The notes under the pieces were generated by a model. It had not been told where the DNA came from, searched no databases, and saw only the letters and a list, made by a program, of their open reading frames with translations. From the NCBI RefSeq assembly GCF_001638985.1, contig NW_017265136.1, positions 802,461-866,460 of the forward strand: a stretch of DNA of 64,000 nucleotides. The letters run 5' to 3'. A program made the position numbers and the translations under genes. Shown here piece after piece: positions 1-13,818 of this stretch (its first letter is position 1; each line of letters starts with the position of its first letter). The stretch comes from Phycomyces blakesleeanus NRRL 1555(-) (Eukaryota; Mucoromycota; Mucoromycetes; Mucorales; Phycomycetaceae).

Positions 1-1509
1 TTTGACTTTCGGCTACATATTTATTTTATTGTTTTTATATTCAAAATTTATTTTACCCTTCAAAACTAAAGCGGTGTCGCTTTCAAATATGTATATTTAT
101 TTATTTCTTCTGTCCATACCCTTCATTGTTTTGCCTTATAGATAACTTTTTCTTAATACTAAATCGAGTGCGTTTAGAATGCTTTACAAGTAAAGGCAAA
201 GAATTAATGTGGTCAATAAGCAATTCTCAATATCACAAAGCCTAGATCCTTCAGAAGTGAAAGATACTTGACACAGAAACTCTCCATACTTTTTTGTAAG
301 TGACTAAAAATTGTATAAACACTCCTGGTTCAGGTATACGCGTTTTATACGGGACCCTTTATAACCTCATTTTCTTTTTTCACATTGGTTCCTTTTTATT
401 TATGCTTATGTACTGAGCTATGAACATGGACCTCTTTGAGAGACATGAATATAAATTGAATAAACTATGATATTAATGTACATTTTGGATTAGTTCAACG
501 CGTATTTACAGTGTTTTAATAGCTTTTGTTGAATCTCTTTACTTCTTTTTTATTATTTAATTTGAACTTGAATATAGTTAAAACACGAAAGAGAATTATT
601 GTAATTTCAAATATTTTGATCCTTTTTTTTGCATTATTTTTTAATATTTTTAAAATAATAACTTTTTCTATCAATTATTCTAGGAATGTTCCTCTTATTT
701 ACATAGATCTATTGATAGGTTCAAATTTATATAAAGTCTTTGAATATATATATATATATGTTAGAGAATATGTGTACACTAAATTAGCCTAACATGAGGA
801 AAGGTTAATTACTATTTTCTATATTGATTATTATTGGCCAAGTATTTAGACGCAGACGAAATAAAATAAAATAAAATCTTAAACAGATTCATAATGAAAT
901 TCCCTAGAAAAATGTATTTTTTATTTTGAAGATCAAACGGACAAATCTTCTCAATAACTGTAGCGAAAGAACTTATGATCCCAATGAAAGGTCGTTTTAC
1001 AGAAATTCACAGATCCAAGCTTTTCATTGGATAAACATATACTCACTTTAACCAAAAACAAATCAACTGAAATGTTACGAGAACCACAACACTTTATGAT
1101 TCTATGGATCAAACTAAATAAATTAAACTTGTGAGCATCTCTTTCCTCTTACTGTGTTTTATCCACTTCAAGTATTTGACCGACAATGTGGGTTTTGTCT
1201 TTGGTCTTTGGCCTTTTTGCCTTTACCAATAAAATCAAATCTTCTTGCGTCTTTTGACAATTTGATATTATTATTATTATTATTAATATTCTGTAACTGA
1301 CAATATCCATCAGCCGGACTACAATACTTTTTTTTTAACAAATGAATGACGCAAGACGCAAGAACTAGGGCGGATCTCTAAACGTGTGTGAACAACAGTT
1401 GCGCATTGATTTCCTCTCCAGCCAAGAAAAACACTATAGAAACCCGCCCCTTTGTTCTTCCGCCCTTCCCACCTTATCTTTATTCCCTGCTTGTCCTTTA
1501 CAACTTTTT
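1..1509. other. AT-rich intergenic DNA, no gene seen
   Basis: Very AT-rich sequence with short A/T microsatellites (an AT run near 745-765, ATT repeats near 1268-1290). The longest open stretch, 526-792, is a Leu/Ile/Phe-rich translation of AT-rich DNA with no recognisable domain. The right part holds the upstream region of the PKA regulatory-subunit gene. No other gene, tRNA or structured RNA is supported. Confidence 0.6.
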
Positions 1510-3032
1510 ATGGATCCCGCTTTCTCTTTTTCCCAAGTGGACGAGTTCCCTTCACAAACAGATGAATACACACAAATTCTGACAGAACTTCACACCGAAT
1601 ACTGCCGTGACCAGCCTCTTGATGTTCTCCAATATTGTGCAAACTTCTTTAACCAAAGACTCCAAGAACAACGTGCTTCTTTACGACAGCGACTTCCTCG
1701 TGGCTTTGAAGGTAAAAAACAAAAACAAAAACAAAAAAACAAACAAACAAAAGTAACTTCAATATATATATATATATATATAAAACAGTAGTTAATCTAT
1801 CTTTTTTTTTTCTTTTGTAGCCAATGAACTTCATCCTCTTTCCGGTCAACATCAGGAATTCCCTGGTCAGATTTCTGATAATGATGATGACAAAGATAAT
1901 GATTTTGAGACTCTTGATGATTCTGATGATGAAGAGCGTGATGAATTCTCGGGTGAACTTATTCCTATGATGCCTCCCTCTTATGGCCGTGACCGTCGCA
2001 CTTCCGTCAGTGCCGAGTCAATGGCACCTACTCAGGGACGCGATTTTGTCAAGACGGTGATTCCAAAAAGTCCTGAGCAGTGTGCCAGAATTCGCGAAAG
2101 TGTTGAAAACAATTTCCTATTCCGCAATCTCGATGAGGAACAATACCAGGACGTAGTGGATGCCATGGCCGAGAAACGCTTGCCATCCAAGGAGCACGTG
2201 ATTGAACAGGGTGCAGTGGGAGACTACTTTTATGTGGTAGAACAGGGAACTCTGGATTGTTACATCGCAAAGGGAGACGCTGAGCCAGTAAAGGTGACAA
2301 ATTACGAGGCAGGCGGAAGTTTCGGTGAGCTTGCCTTGATGTACAATGCACCCAGAGCTGCGACGATTATCGCAACTTCGGATGTCGTACTCTGGGCATT
2401 AGACCGAGTCACCTTTAGAACCATTTTGATGGAAAACACATCGAGAAAGAGACGCATGTACGAAACCTTCCTCGAAGAAATTGACTTGCTCAAGTCGCTC
2501 GAATCTTATGAGCGCTACAAGATTGCTGATGCGCTAGAGTCAGTGTACTTTGAGGAAGGTCAACAGGTTGTTGTTCAGGGTGATGTGGGCGATCAATTTT
2601 ATCTCATCGAGACAGGTGAAGCAGTATTCTACAAAACAGACTCACAAGGAAACACACGTGAAGTCAATCGTTATGGAAGAGGGTGTTTCTTTGGAGGTGC
2701 GTATCCACATAGTCTAGGCCAATTATTTTCTTTCTTTTACTGGCAACCGTCACAAATACGTGAACGAAAGAAATCAAAGAGAAAAAGGGAAAGAGAAAGA
2801 GAGAAAGAAAAACTAATATTTCTATTATGTTAATCAATCAATCAATTGATCGATTTTAGAACTCGCTCTTTTGAACGACAGTCCGCGTGCTGTGACCGTA
2901 GTAGCAAACTCACGTTTGAAATGCGCTACCCTTGGTAAAAAAGCATTCACGCGCCTGCTTGGTCCTGTACTTGATATCCTGAAGCGCAACTCTGAAAACT
3001 ACCATACCATCATCAACAAACAATCCCAGTAG
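1510..3032 (+). CDS. pkaR: cAMP-dependent protein kinase regulatory subunit (PKA-R)
   Basis: Three exons: 1510-1711, 1821-2696 and 2860-3032, giving 416 aa. It inhibits the PKA catalytic subunit and releases it on cAMP binding. An N-terminal docking/dimerisation-like segment (residues about 14-50, starting after [13 protein letters not shown]) is followed by an acidic Asp-rich linker. The pseudosubstrate site RRTSV lies at residues about 126-130 and has a phosphorylatable Ser, as in type II and fungal subunits. Two tandem cyclic-nucleotide-binding domains follow. The phosphate-binding cassettes read [15 protein letters not shown] (residue about 235) and [15 protein letters not shown] (about 358); the second is only readable after removing intron 2. 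The ATG at 1510 was chosen because it opens the conserved N-terminal region; an upstream in-frame extension has no conserved features. Introns are GT-AG. It lies head-to-tail with the septin gene. Identification is secure. Confidence 0.96.
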
Positions 3033-3772
3033 TAATATCCATTGCATAATATTTTAATGCTCTCTCAATTAGATGACTTTCCTCCCTATCTCTCTCTCTC
3101 TCTTTCGTGTGATAGTCAATACTCGTCCATTATTTCTGGGTGGTGAAGAATGAGGATAAATAGTCCTCTTGCTTCTTATCATAAACCAATATGCCCACCT
3201 TTTTCTTGTCAAATATATCTCTATTTTTGTTCTTTACAATGCAGGCCGTGCGCAGACTTTTACATAAGTAAAAAAAAACAAAACCCTATTGATAAAAATG
3301 CAAACACCTGCTTTTTTGTCTTCTTTTGTTTTTAAAGTAGTAACCATTACATTCAAGTAAGAACAAAATAGACGTGATCAGAACTGGGAGGCGGGTGAAA
3401 TGAGGGGGTGGAATATTGAGGGATAAGCAACAGCAATTGTGCAAGTAAGAGGCATCCGCACAATAAGTACTCTTACCATCATAAGCATTTGTCAAAGAAA
3501 GAAAAAATAAGGGATAATTTACTATCTGTTTCTTGGTGTTTGAATGTGTCCCAATATCGGTGAGCTCAGGGACAAAGAAAAAAGAAAAAAAAAGAGAAAA
3601 AAAAGAAATATAGGCTTATTTGGTATATGATTCCCCTCCACCCTGCTCTCCTCTTTTCTCTTTCTCTCTTTCAATCTCTTTAAATCTCTTTCAACCTACT
3701 TCTTTTTTATTTTTTATTTTATATATTTAAATCATTCTTCACCATTTGTAAAATAATAATAGCACATAAAAA
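3033..3772. other. spacer between PKA-R and septin genes
   Basis: 3'-flank of PKA-R followed by the septin upstream region. It contains a CT run (3085-3108) and A-rich and CT-rich tracts at 3570-3720 just ahead of the septin start, typical of fungal 5' leaders. No coding or RNA gene is supported. Confidence 0.6.
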
Positions 3773-5556
3773 ATGATGACCAGTACTTCCTCGCCTTATG
3801 AAGTCGTATCTGCGGCACCTTCTCCCATAACATCTGCAGGAACCGGTATTGCCAATTTGCCCAATCAACGCCATAAAATTGTGGCCAAGAACGGCGCAAA
3901 CTTCACTGTCATGGTCTGTGGTAAGAACACTCTTTTATTCCATTATATCCCCTTTCTCTTTTTCTTTCTCCTTTTGTAATCACTATCCTTTTTTTTTGGT
4001 TCCCTAATCACATACACAATTGACCCCTCTAGGTGAGTCTGGCGTTGGCAAGACAACTTTTGTCAATACGCTTTTTACATCCACAATCAAGGAACCCAAG
4101 AATGTCACCCGAAGACGGTTTAGCAAGACTCCTCCCAAGACTGTCCAAATCCAAATCACAAAAGCAGGCAAGTATTTGAGAATTAATATGTATATCTAAA
4201 GCATCTAATAATTTATTGCTTTTAAAATGAATGGTGGTCTATAGAAATTGAAGAGAAAATGTTCAAGGTCAAATTGACTATTATCGACACACCGGGATTT
4301 GGAGACTATGTGAACAATCGCCACGGCTGGATCCCGATTGTCGACTTTTTGGACGACCAACACGAGAAGTACATGCGACAAGAACAACAGCCGTGCCGTA
4401 AAGGGGCCATTGATATGCGCGTACATGTCTGTCTCTACTTTATCAAACCAACCGGGCACACGTATGTCTACAGATTTCAATTTTATTTTATAGCATTCTT
4501 TACCAAATTTATAGAATATTTATTTCTCTCTCTGTGTGTGTGTGAATGTAGATTATTGCCCTTGGACGTTGAATGTATGAAGAAACTGGGATCGCGTGTG
4601 AATTTGATTCCGGTTATTGCAAAGGCAGATACCTTGACACCTTCTGATCTTGCAAAATTTAAACAAAATGTAAGCATTTGTAACCTCCCCTGCATTTTCT
4701 GTACCCTAAAAAAAACAAAAAACAAAAAACAAAAAGCAAAGCAAAGCAAAGCAAAGCAAGGCAAAGAAAATAATAAGCATATGTACATAATGTTATAAAT
4801 TAAGGGGAAAATTAGGAGGAAAGGAGAAAAAATAACCACTCAATTTTCAACTAAACATGTACTAAAATTCAAAAAAAAAATTCCCGCATAGATTCGAGAT
4901 GTGATTTATGCACAGAATATTAAAGTATACTCTTGTCCTATTGAGAGTGATGATGAATCCACTACACAACGCAATGCCAATATTATGGCCGCACTTCCAT
5001 TTGCTGTCATTGGATCCACTCAGGATATCCTTACACCTGACGGCCGCAAGGTCAAGGGCCGTGAATACTCTTGGGGTGTAGCTGAGGTGGAGAATGACGA
5101 GCATTGTGATTTTAGAAAGCTTCGTAGTCTCTTGATCCGTACCCACATGCTGGACCTGATCACCACAACAGAGGAAACCCACTATGAAAACTACCGTCAG
5201 TCTCAGATGGAGACCAGAAATTTTGGTGACTCTCGGTAAATACTTTATAATATTTTATTTTTCATCTCAACTAATAATTGTACTATCTCTATATTTTTTT
5301 GTTATGATTAATCTGTAGCTCTCAACCTAATGAGAATGCCAAATTCAAGGAAGAAGAAGACGCTCTTCGTAAGCGATTTACTGAACAAGTAAAGGGAGAA
5401 GAATCACGATTCCGTGCATGGGAGCAGCAGCTATTAAGTGAGAGAGATCGCCTACACAAGGAACTCGAGGCACAAAGTGAGCGTGTCAAGGAAATGCAGG
5501 CAGATATCGATGCATTTTATTACCAGCGTGATTCTCCCAAGGTTATCCGGAAGTAA
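3773..5556 (+). CDS. septin, Cdc11/AspA-like
   Basis: Six exons: 3773-3920, 4033-4167, 4245-4461, 4552-4669, 4892-5235 and 5319-5556, giving 399 aa. Septins are GTP-binding proteins that assemble into filaments at the cortex, septa and branch sites. Seen in order: P-loop GESGVGKT (residue about 50), switch motif DTPGFGD (about 109), AKAD base-recognition motif (about 189), septin unique region (WGVAEVENDEHCDF), and a short charged C-terminal coiled coil from about residue 325. HGWIPIVDFLDDQHEKYMRQ resembles the Cdc11/AspA group, a subgroup call made from memory. Intron 2 (4168-4244) starts with GCAAGT, a GC-AG intron; the only nearby GT donor gives a stop codon. The start has two adjacent ATGs (3773, 3776). 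It is convergent with ALG2, 218 bp away. Confidence 0.95.
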
Positions 5557-5774
5557 AACAAGAATAGTAGTAACAATGATAGCTTGTTACTATGTTACCA
5601 TATTATCGTTATTATATCTTGCCTGAATTTATCTCGACCTTCTTTATTACAATTTTTCTTATTGTTCTTTAATATATCCTACCGTTATAGCTTAGTTCTT
5701 TAAATACCCCTCCCTCTTTTTATTTTATTTTATTATTTATTTATTTTTATTATTTATTATTCTATAAACATTTT

Positions 5775-7726
5775 CTAAAACATGCTGTACCAGATGTAAA
5801 CCAATAATGCTGCTACAAACACTCGGACTCCATATTCCACATTATCATAGCGATGATGGGTTACTCGACCTCCAGTCACCAGTTCTTCGAGAATGTCTTC
5901 GAGCTGATCTGCAAAGGCCTCGAGGGAAAATGTGTCCAAGACATGTCGACGGCCAGCCTCTCCCATGGCCTTGACATCATACTTTTCTGTTATCAGGTCC
6001 CTAATTCCATTGGCCCACAGTTCTGGTGTGGGAGGAATCAAGAGACCTGTCAGGGTATCCTTGACAGATTCCAGGGGACCTCCATTATTACAGGCAATGA
6101 CAGGCACAGAACAATACATGCCTTCAACAGGTGTGATTCCAAAATGCTCATTTGAAGGCGTATAAAGCAACATCAAGGCATTGGCCAGTAAATAGGTTCG
6201 CTGGGCATCATTAAAAGAACACACAAATACCACCTGAGCATCTTCTGGAGGCTTTTGATCAGAAGAAGGGTGGATAACAAATGTCTTTAGGCCGAATTGT
6301 GTTGCAAGATCATTGAGACTTTCCAAATATTCTACGTTCTCGGCCACACGACGATCATACCCACCTAAATTATTATGATCATTATTATTAGTATTAATAT
6401 TCCCACCATCACAAATAACATTAACGTAAATAAATAAATAAATAAATAAATACATATAAGTATTTATTTGTTAAAGTATAAAGGGAAACATGCTTTACCT
6501 GCTAAGACCAAACGATATGTTCCAAATGTAGTTGGATCGATGAGGCTATCTGTTTTCAGAGCAGCAAAGGCACGAAGGGCAAGTTCAACATTTTTCTTGC
6601 GTTCAAATCGATTAATAGATAGGATGATTTTGTGGTTTCTGTTAGTAAGAAGAAGAAGAGAAAAATGTTAAGTTTGATAAAGATATTCAAATGGTTTTCT
6701 TGATTATTATATTTCTTTAAAAAGAAAGGAATATAGCATTACGTTTCCAGTAGCTGGACCGAAGGATCACTGGTATCTACAGCACGATCATACGCCTGGG
6801 TGTTGATAGGAGGGTAGAGTATACGGGGTGTTTTGAATATCGAGGGGAAAGATCGTCTAAAGATGCCAGCTGTAAATCCACTGTTTACAACTACTGTGTC
6901 TGCCATGCCTACAAAAAATATATATCCTCTTAAAGGTGAGTATTTCTACAGCAACGCTATATTCTTTGCTATTTGGGCTTCTGTTTTATTAGCTTATTTT
7001 TTTTTTGCTTAACCTGTCGTCCACTCCTCAAGCTTATCCAAAGGAACTCGGTACAGCTGTTTAAGTGTAGATTCTCGGCTTGTAAGTAACTTGTCAGGGA
7101 AATGACAATAGAACATGATCTATAAAGGAAAAAAAAAACTTTATCTTTTAATAAATAATATCCATATATGTATATATATTGTATAGAGATATGTGATTTT
7201 TGATATTAAAATTCCAATTAAGCTTACTTTTGCACTACTAAACCAGGTCAAAAGTGGGAGACAAGCACTCAATTGATCTACCACCATAACATCATAAGAA
7301 TCCTTCTCCCAGAGTAAGATATATAATGTCAGGACCAATTGGCGTAATATGGCGCACACTATATAGAAACGGCCAAATATACTCCGGGGTAAACTATTGC
7401 CGTGAACAGACACACGAAGAGTACCTATAAATTCATATTATTGAGTTGAATGTTGTAGAATTTTGAAATTTACCATCACGCGTTTCCTCAAAGCAGTGTT
7501 TGGGGTCATGATGACTAGTATAAATAACTGTGTGATGACCCTTTGACTGGATTCCTGTGGCTGCATCAACTACTAGTCTTTCGGCACCACCTGTTTTTGT
7601 TTTGGTATTATTGTAGAATGAGTTTATTGATTCCGAGTAAAGTCAGCATTATTTACCTATGCCCAAGTCAGGATGTAAGAATGCTACCCTGAGACGAGGT
7701 TTTGTCTCCATATTATCGGTCGCCAT
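5775..7726 (-). CDS. ALG2: ALG2, GDP-mannose-dependent alpha-mannosyltransferase of the dolichol pathway
   Basis: Seven exons on the minus strand: 7657-7726, 7474-7590, 7228-7424, 7014-7119, 6743-6908, 6499-6638 and 5775-6364, giving 461 aa. ALG2 adds the second and third mannoses to the lipid-linked oligosaccharide on the cytosolic face of the ER. It is a GT4 (GT-B fold) enzyme. The N-terminus reads [20 protein letters not shown], typical of the acceptor domain. The nucleotide-sugar domain contains [15 protein letters not shown] and the E-x7-E motif EHFGITPVE, followed by CNNGGPLE. The C-terminus ends in a hydrophobic stretch (about 15 residues, [15 protein letters not shown]), which fits a membrane anchor. 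All junctions keep frame. It is divergent from the DENN gene and convergent with septin. Confidence 0.95.
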
Positions 7727-8862
7727 TAGTTTATCTTTTTTTTTCTTTTCTTTTCTTTTTCTTTTTGTTCTTCCTTTCTTGGAAAGTAAGCTCATTCATT
7801 AAAAGTCACGGCTAAGAATTAAATGAATTGTACTCTGTATGAGGAGCCAATGAGATTCGAGATTTTAGGCTTATTTGCTTTAGAATCAAAATATGGGGGT
7901 CATTGAGACTCTGATTCAATAAATTAAATATATATATATATATTATTCTGACACTAACACAAAGTAGGACCTTCCATATATTGCATTTTGGAATAAAGGG
8001 GTAAATTTATATTAAGATTTATACACAATATGATCTTTACACTTTGTATATTTGGAATCATTTCCAAAAGAGAGAGAGAGAAACAAAAAAAGGATAGTCA
8101 GATTCATTAATGATAGTATGGTCATTATGGATTTTTGATTCTTTAATCTTTCTATTAAATTTTGAGCATTTTATTTGTAGCTTCCATACCATTTGAAGAA
8201 CTACAAGCACAGCCCTTTATGTAATTATTCCACAGATCCACTCCAAAAAAAAAACAAAAAGAAAAACAAAAGAAATTCAAAGAGTAAGAGCGATTATGTC
8301 ATTAATACTGGTTGACTTTGTTCATTCTTGTAAGAAAAAAACATATATATTGCTTTTGGGATCCAATAAAGAATTCTCTAGGTGAACAAGTATTTATTGT
8401 CACATTCTGGAGTACATCCAATATTTTGTGATTTGTACACAAGTTCGCTGTTGTCAAAGTTCAATTTCACACACATTAGCTGGGTTGAAAACCTGCAAAC
8501 AAGTGTAACCTCCCCGAGACTTTGACTCGCTTTGTAGACTTTGCACCCAATTCAAAACGTCATGTTCCCTCTTCTCTTTATATACATATATACATTTTCT
8601 CCCTTCTTCAAGAATAAGCGCATAAACGCACGTGATTCATAAAGACCAGGAAATTATGATCTAAGCATTGCTACAAGTTCGACTACAGACTCTTCTTGTT
8701 CTTTTATTATTATAATTAATATTAATATTATTCTTACTCTTATTATTATCTTTCTTTCTGGTAATTTAATTTAATTTAATTTAGTATATATATATTATAT
8801 ATAAATATATATATATATATATATACATACATATATACATATATACATACATATATTTCATT
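7727..8862. promoter_or_regulatory. divergent spacer between ALG2 and the DENN gene
   Basis: 1.1 kb separating two outward-facing start codons, so it must carry both promoters. It contains a CT-rich tract next to the ALG2 start (7738-7780) and a long TA/TATACATA microsatellite (about 8786-8856) directly in front of the DENN start. No gene or RNA is seen. The promoter role is inferred from layout only. Confidence 0.45.
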
Positions 8863-11800
8863 ATGGCTGCCAGTTTGGTCCCAGTAACACGTCTTGCGGA
8901 CTACTTTTTTGTTGCCGGACTTCACGACGACAAGCTTATATCAACTTACGAGGATGCCAAAAAGGGTGAGCCTACAGGAGCCGATGATGTTTATTACGAT
9001 CAGCAGAAGCAGGCTGCTGCTACAGACACAAACCCTGCCTTTCTTTCCAGCTCCCCTCCACCCCAAGCACATGTTCGACCGCGTGGGATGAGCTCTCCAT
9101 TAGAGTATAATGATCCCAATGATTCATTTTATGACGTACTGGACCATGTCCAGTCAGTCATTGACACATTCGGCAAAGACAGAGACTCTGCCCGTGATGT
9201 GATTGCAGTCAAAAAGGGAGCTACCCACAGAAGCGAAACTGCCCCCATAGTATCACGCCACAGTTCAGGTGTACGGCGTCAGTCGGCTAGACAGCGATCT
9301 TTGCGTTACTCAAAAACATGGCGTAGTATATCAGAGGCAAATACAAAAGGTAAAATATGATGATAATAAACTACAAGTGTTAGATGTAGGTGTACCCCTT
9401 CTCTTTCTATTATTCTTTTTTCTTTTTATTAATTATTTGTCTTTATATATAAAAATAAATAACATGATTAGGTGATACTGGTTCAACTCGACCAAGATCT
9501 GTTTCTCTTCATCAAAATGCCATATCATCACCAGAGCAAGAACCGGTACCAAAACCGACGGAAACATCTAAGCCGATAATACCTAATTTGCTCGAGATCA
9601 AATATATACCCAATGTACTATCTCGTTACCCAAAACAAGATTATTCAGTCAACGAACAATTTCCAGCATATGTTGCAATGGTAAAATGTCTTTTTTTCTT
9701 TCTTCTTCTTCTTCTTCTTTTTTCCTTTTTCAGCAAGCTACTGCAAACTACTGCATGTTACTGCAATTGTTGTTGTAATCATAGCAATACAATATATATA
9801 TATATTCTGATCCACAAAATTTTAGTTTTGTTTCCCCAAAGATATATCATTACACTATGGAAAAGATCCCCCGGCAGAGCAAACTCATTCATTTGTAAGT
9901 ACGCTTGTGAAACTAATGGGAAATAAAGAGGGGTATTTTTATCCCGAGGCTCATGTGCGTGTGTATATATGTGTATATGTTTGGGCGATCAAAAGGCAAT
10001 GACAGACGAGAATGGAAGGTCGATTTATGGAACATGCGTTGTGTTTTATGAGCCGCTATCTCCAAAACTATATGATCCTGTGAACAAAGCAATCCAGGAA
10101 TGGATTCAAGTCAACATGGTAAATTAATCGAAAATCTATATACATACACCAGATCTCTTGGGTTTGTGTGTATGTGTATGTGTATGTGTACTGGTGATTG
10201 ATACTGATACTGATACTAATGATTAAATGACCACCGTTAGTCCGCAAGTACAATAGAATACGCCCAGCACCTTCAGGGAAAGATCAACGACGAACAACAT
10301 CAATTAGAAGAGCACGGAGCTATGTTGGCTACCCTTGCTACACTTACAACCACGCCCGAAGTTCAAGCAGAACGAGAGATTCTTGAGGAGAAAGTACGGA
10401 CCTCCCAAGAGAATTTGGCACTCTACAGCGAACTATTGGTGCCGGTCAGAATGGGTATATGTGAGGCAAAACACATCTGGGTGCCAAAGTGTGTAGGTGT
10501 CTTGGGAGGGATGCCATGGATGGATCTCTTGGGAGATTGGATCCGAATCCTTGTAGATGCTGTAGTGGGTGTTCGTGGCCATAAGCATGAGAATTCGGCA
10601 ATCAATATTGAGAGGTAAAAAGAAGAAGAAGAAGAAAGAAATAGAGATGAAAATTAGAGAATAATAGAAGATTATGAGCCCAGATCAGATATATGTGTGT
10701 ATATATATGTCAAGATAAAGAGGGGGAGGCCAAGTCTAGAGCATATTTAAAAAAAAGAAACTGTTTTTATTAAAGAGAGTTTCTTTATTTTGTGGGAGGG
10801 TGTATTTAGTGCTATCTATAACTTAATAAGGGAAGTACCTCTACCTTCACCCGGTCGGTTCGAAACACGATTGGTAATTCATCACCGATCTCTCTTCTTC
10901 TCTCGTCCAGCGATCAACCAGGTCCCAGTACTGAAGAATGTAAGACAGCCACTTAGCCGCTCCCATATACTTAAGAAGAAGAAAGACAAAAGACAATATG
11001 AATATAGTCTAAACTTCCATAGTTTTCATTATTTCCACTATTTCGGGCTCTATCGCCTCATTTGATACTTGTGGTTATAGAGGTAAGCTTTTGTATTAAA
11101 ATAGATCAATAAAAACATACGGAACGTTTTCCTGGTATATATATATTCATTATTATTATTCCTTATTATTATTCTAGACGCTTTTATCTGAAGGAAAGGT
11201 ACTCTTCTTGTCAAAGTGTGCAGGCATGCTGTCATTAGCAGCAGAGTCGTTTCGATATCTACTGTTTCCGTTTTACTGGCAGTTCGTATTTATACCTGTC
11301 CTTCCCGAAAAGCTTTTGACATGTCTCCAAGTAAGTATGGCCTGAATATATGACTTTTGCTTTATTTTATTTAATAGACAGCAATTAAAGTGTGATTATG
11401 GCTAGGCACCTGTACCTTACATTATAGGATATCAGGGCGAAATTGATGAATTGGACGAGCACTTACCTGATGATGTAAGTGTACTGCAGCCCCAGATAGA
11501 TATAAACAGCCTTTATACCAATATTCTTTTTTAAATAATAATGATAATATTGAAAAAGAGATATTAAATTCCGGTCGTTTAGGTCTGCATTGTCAATCTA
11601 GACACCAACACGATGCACCAATCCCAACCACCAATGCCACTCCCCACACGCGCTAGACGAAAGTTACAGTCATCTTTAGAACAATATGCACCTCTCCACA
11701 CCAGGTTCAAAGTGCCTTACGGCGTCCCCCTACCTGTTCTTGAAACATTTCCCAACGGTCGGCTCTTACTCAATTGTGGGCGCTCTAAAACACAGGATGT

Positions 11801-13818
11801 ATTTGTGAGCCCTGCACAGAGACGTGATTCTGAGAGCTCAGATGGTTATTCTCTCATGTCACATCCTGCGTCTACCAACTCTAAGCCAATTTCTGGGTTC
11901 TGGTCGAGCAACAACAGCACCCGTAGCTCCAATGACTCTGTAACGTCGCTCCCGCTTGGTATCGATATGCCGGCCCCAAGTCTTCCACAATTCCCAAATT
12001 TTGCAAAACTGGCCATCACGACCCAATCATCTACGTCTTCGCCGGCTCCTCACAGCTCAGTCGTATCTTCACCCCAGCTAGCACCCCAAAGAAGCACGCC
12101 GTCTCCGAGTAGATCTTCTTTACCCACACAGGGTGTATCTAACCCCCAGAAAGAGGCTGGGGAAGATAACAGACGGTCGGGACCTCCTCAATTCAAATCT
12201 AAAAACAATAACCAGAATTCTAACAGTAACCAGACAAAATATGCCGAGAGTATACAAGAGGTTTGTTATATAAATACAATACTTAATTCACACACTTTAT
12301 ATTGCAATCTTAATCATGTGTTTGTTTTTTTTTTAAAAAAAAATTAAAAGGGGAATGGTATTAGACGGTTATCTGCACTCATGTCAAAACCACGCGCTGT
12401 ATTTCAGGTAATTCGAATCACAAGAGAGAAAAATATGATAATAAATTCTAATGATCTGATACATTGCCCTTTATAAGCAAACCCATCATGAAACAAGTGA
12501 ACCTCCGTCTGCTTATGCTTCACCACATCTATTGGTTCCAAAGGAACTCGAGGCCTTTGGTAACTTGGATGGGACACAACAACAAAACCATGAAGTTTTG
12601 CGACGCGTTAAGCATATTGAAGGGCATACGATGGTTGAGATGCTACATCATGAACTTTCAAATTTCCATGGCCACAGGTGTGTATGTGGACAGCAGGTAG
12701 GAGAAGAAGGTATGGGAGTTCTCCAACGTCAGCCTGTTTTCATGTATTGTCAAGGTAAGAAAACAAACTATATTTATATATCATTGGAATTTGTTGTTTT
12801 AATAAAGAAGAGATAAAGATATATAGATAAATAGATAAAAGTATGTATGAATAGAGAGATATAGATAAATTTTAAAGGGGTTAAGGGGAGAGAAGGGTGA
12901 AGGTCTATTACAGAAAGAGGGATAGTGTTGTTGAATAAAAAAGATGTATATAATTGTATATAATTATTTTAGATTGTCATTTGGTTACCCATGCTGTCTG
13001 CACCAGTCAAATATTACACCCCTGCCTCCCGGCATGCTTTGATGAGGCCAAGATCCAAGCTTCCTTTTTGCGTATGTTCGCCTCACTCCTCTGCAACTAT
13101 CGATCTGGAATTGTAGATGGCGTGCAGGAACATGGCGGAAATGGGTTCGCCGCCTCGTTTGCAGAGTATTCAGTCGATAAGAACGGGGTTCTTTTCTTCT
13201 CAAAAGACAAGTTTTTAAAGCAATCCGATAAAGACACACGGGTAAGAGAATCGATTAGTTTAGTTTAGTTTAGTTTAGTTTAGTTTAATGTGTCTTGGTT
13301 TGGTTTGGTTTAAGTTGTGGTTTTGAGAAGATCCTAAAAAGAATCAACGATGGTAACAACGAAATAATATTTTATACACTGTTCATTATAGATATTCCTG
13401 TCCAATCTAGCCAATTCCCAAATGTTCAATCAATTCATTACCGACAGACTAGCAAAGTCTTCCAAAGATCCTGAGATTCTTGTGTTTGATGAGTACATCA
13501 AATTGAAGCTGAACCGATCAAAGCTAAAGTTTGTCAAAGAAAGCACACCTTTTCTTAACGTGAGTTTTGTATAGCTATCATAAGTTCTGCTGTTCACTGA
13601 CATGCCCTTATTCTGCGATTAGGATGACTCCTATCGTGTTTCCCAAACAGTTAGGGCTTCTTCTCCAGATGATATTAGACATGGTTGCCTATGTAAGTTT
13701 TCTTATTGGTTTTTATTGGCAAGCGATACATTTAACCTATATGAGACTAATTCAGCATGTGAAAATTCTAGATACAGGAAAACGCTTCCCTATTCATCTA
13801 CAAATAATGGACGATTAA
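8863..13818 (+). CDS. DENN-domain protein (predicted Rab GEF) with a zinc-binding module
   Basis: Sixteen exons: 8863-9349, 9472-9680, 9826-9894, 9996-10118, 10241-10614, 10810-10939, 11023-11082, 11178-11330, 11406-11474, 11583-12260, 12351-12407, 12478-12754, 12973-13241, 13392-13559, 13623-13692 and 13772-13818, giving 1079 aa. DENN proteins are exchange factors for Rab GTPases in membrane traffic. Seen: RLADYFFVAGL near the N-terminus, an upstream DENN region from residue about 200 (YIPNVLSRYP, CFPKDISLHYG, FYEPLS), and a core DENN from about 420 (EVPLPSPGR, PLFRALSPHLIL, ALS-type LLSEGKVLFLS, YIIGYQGEI). A Ser/Pro-rich linker follows, then a Cys/His-rich module at about 849-912 (RCVCGQ, YCQDCHLVTHAVC) and a downstream DENN segment (ASFLRMFASLL). 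The last exon is uncertain: an alternative acceptor at 13755 would end the protein at 13865. Confidence 0.88.

Noticed and set aside
526..792. 88-codon hydrophobic open frame
   Set aside because: Composition follows local A/T content; no domain, no codon bias, no splice partners.
10850..10880. Possible tRNA B-box (GGTTCGAAACA)
   Set aside because: It lies inside a coding exon of the DENN gene and has no acceptor or D-arm pairing.
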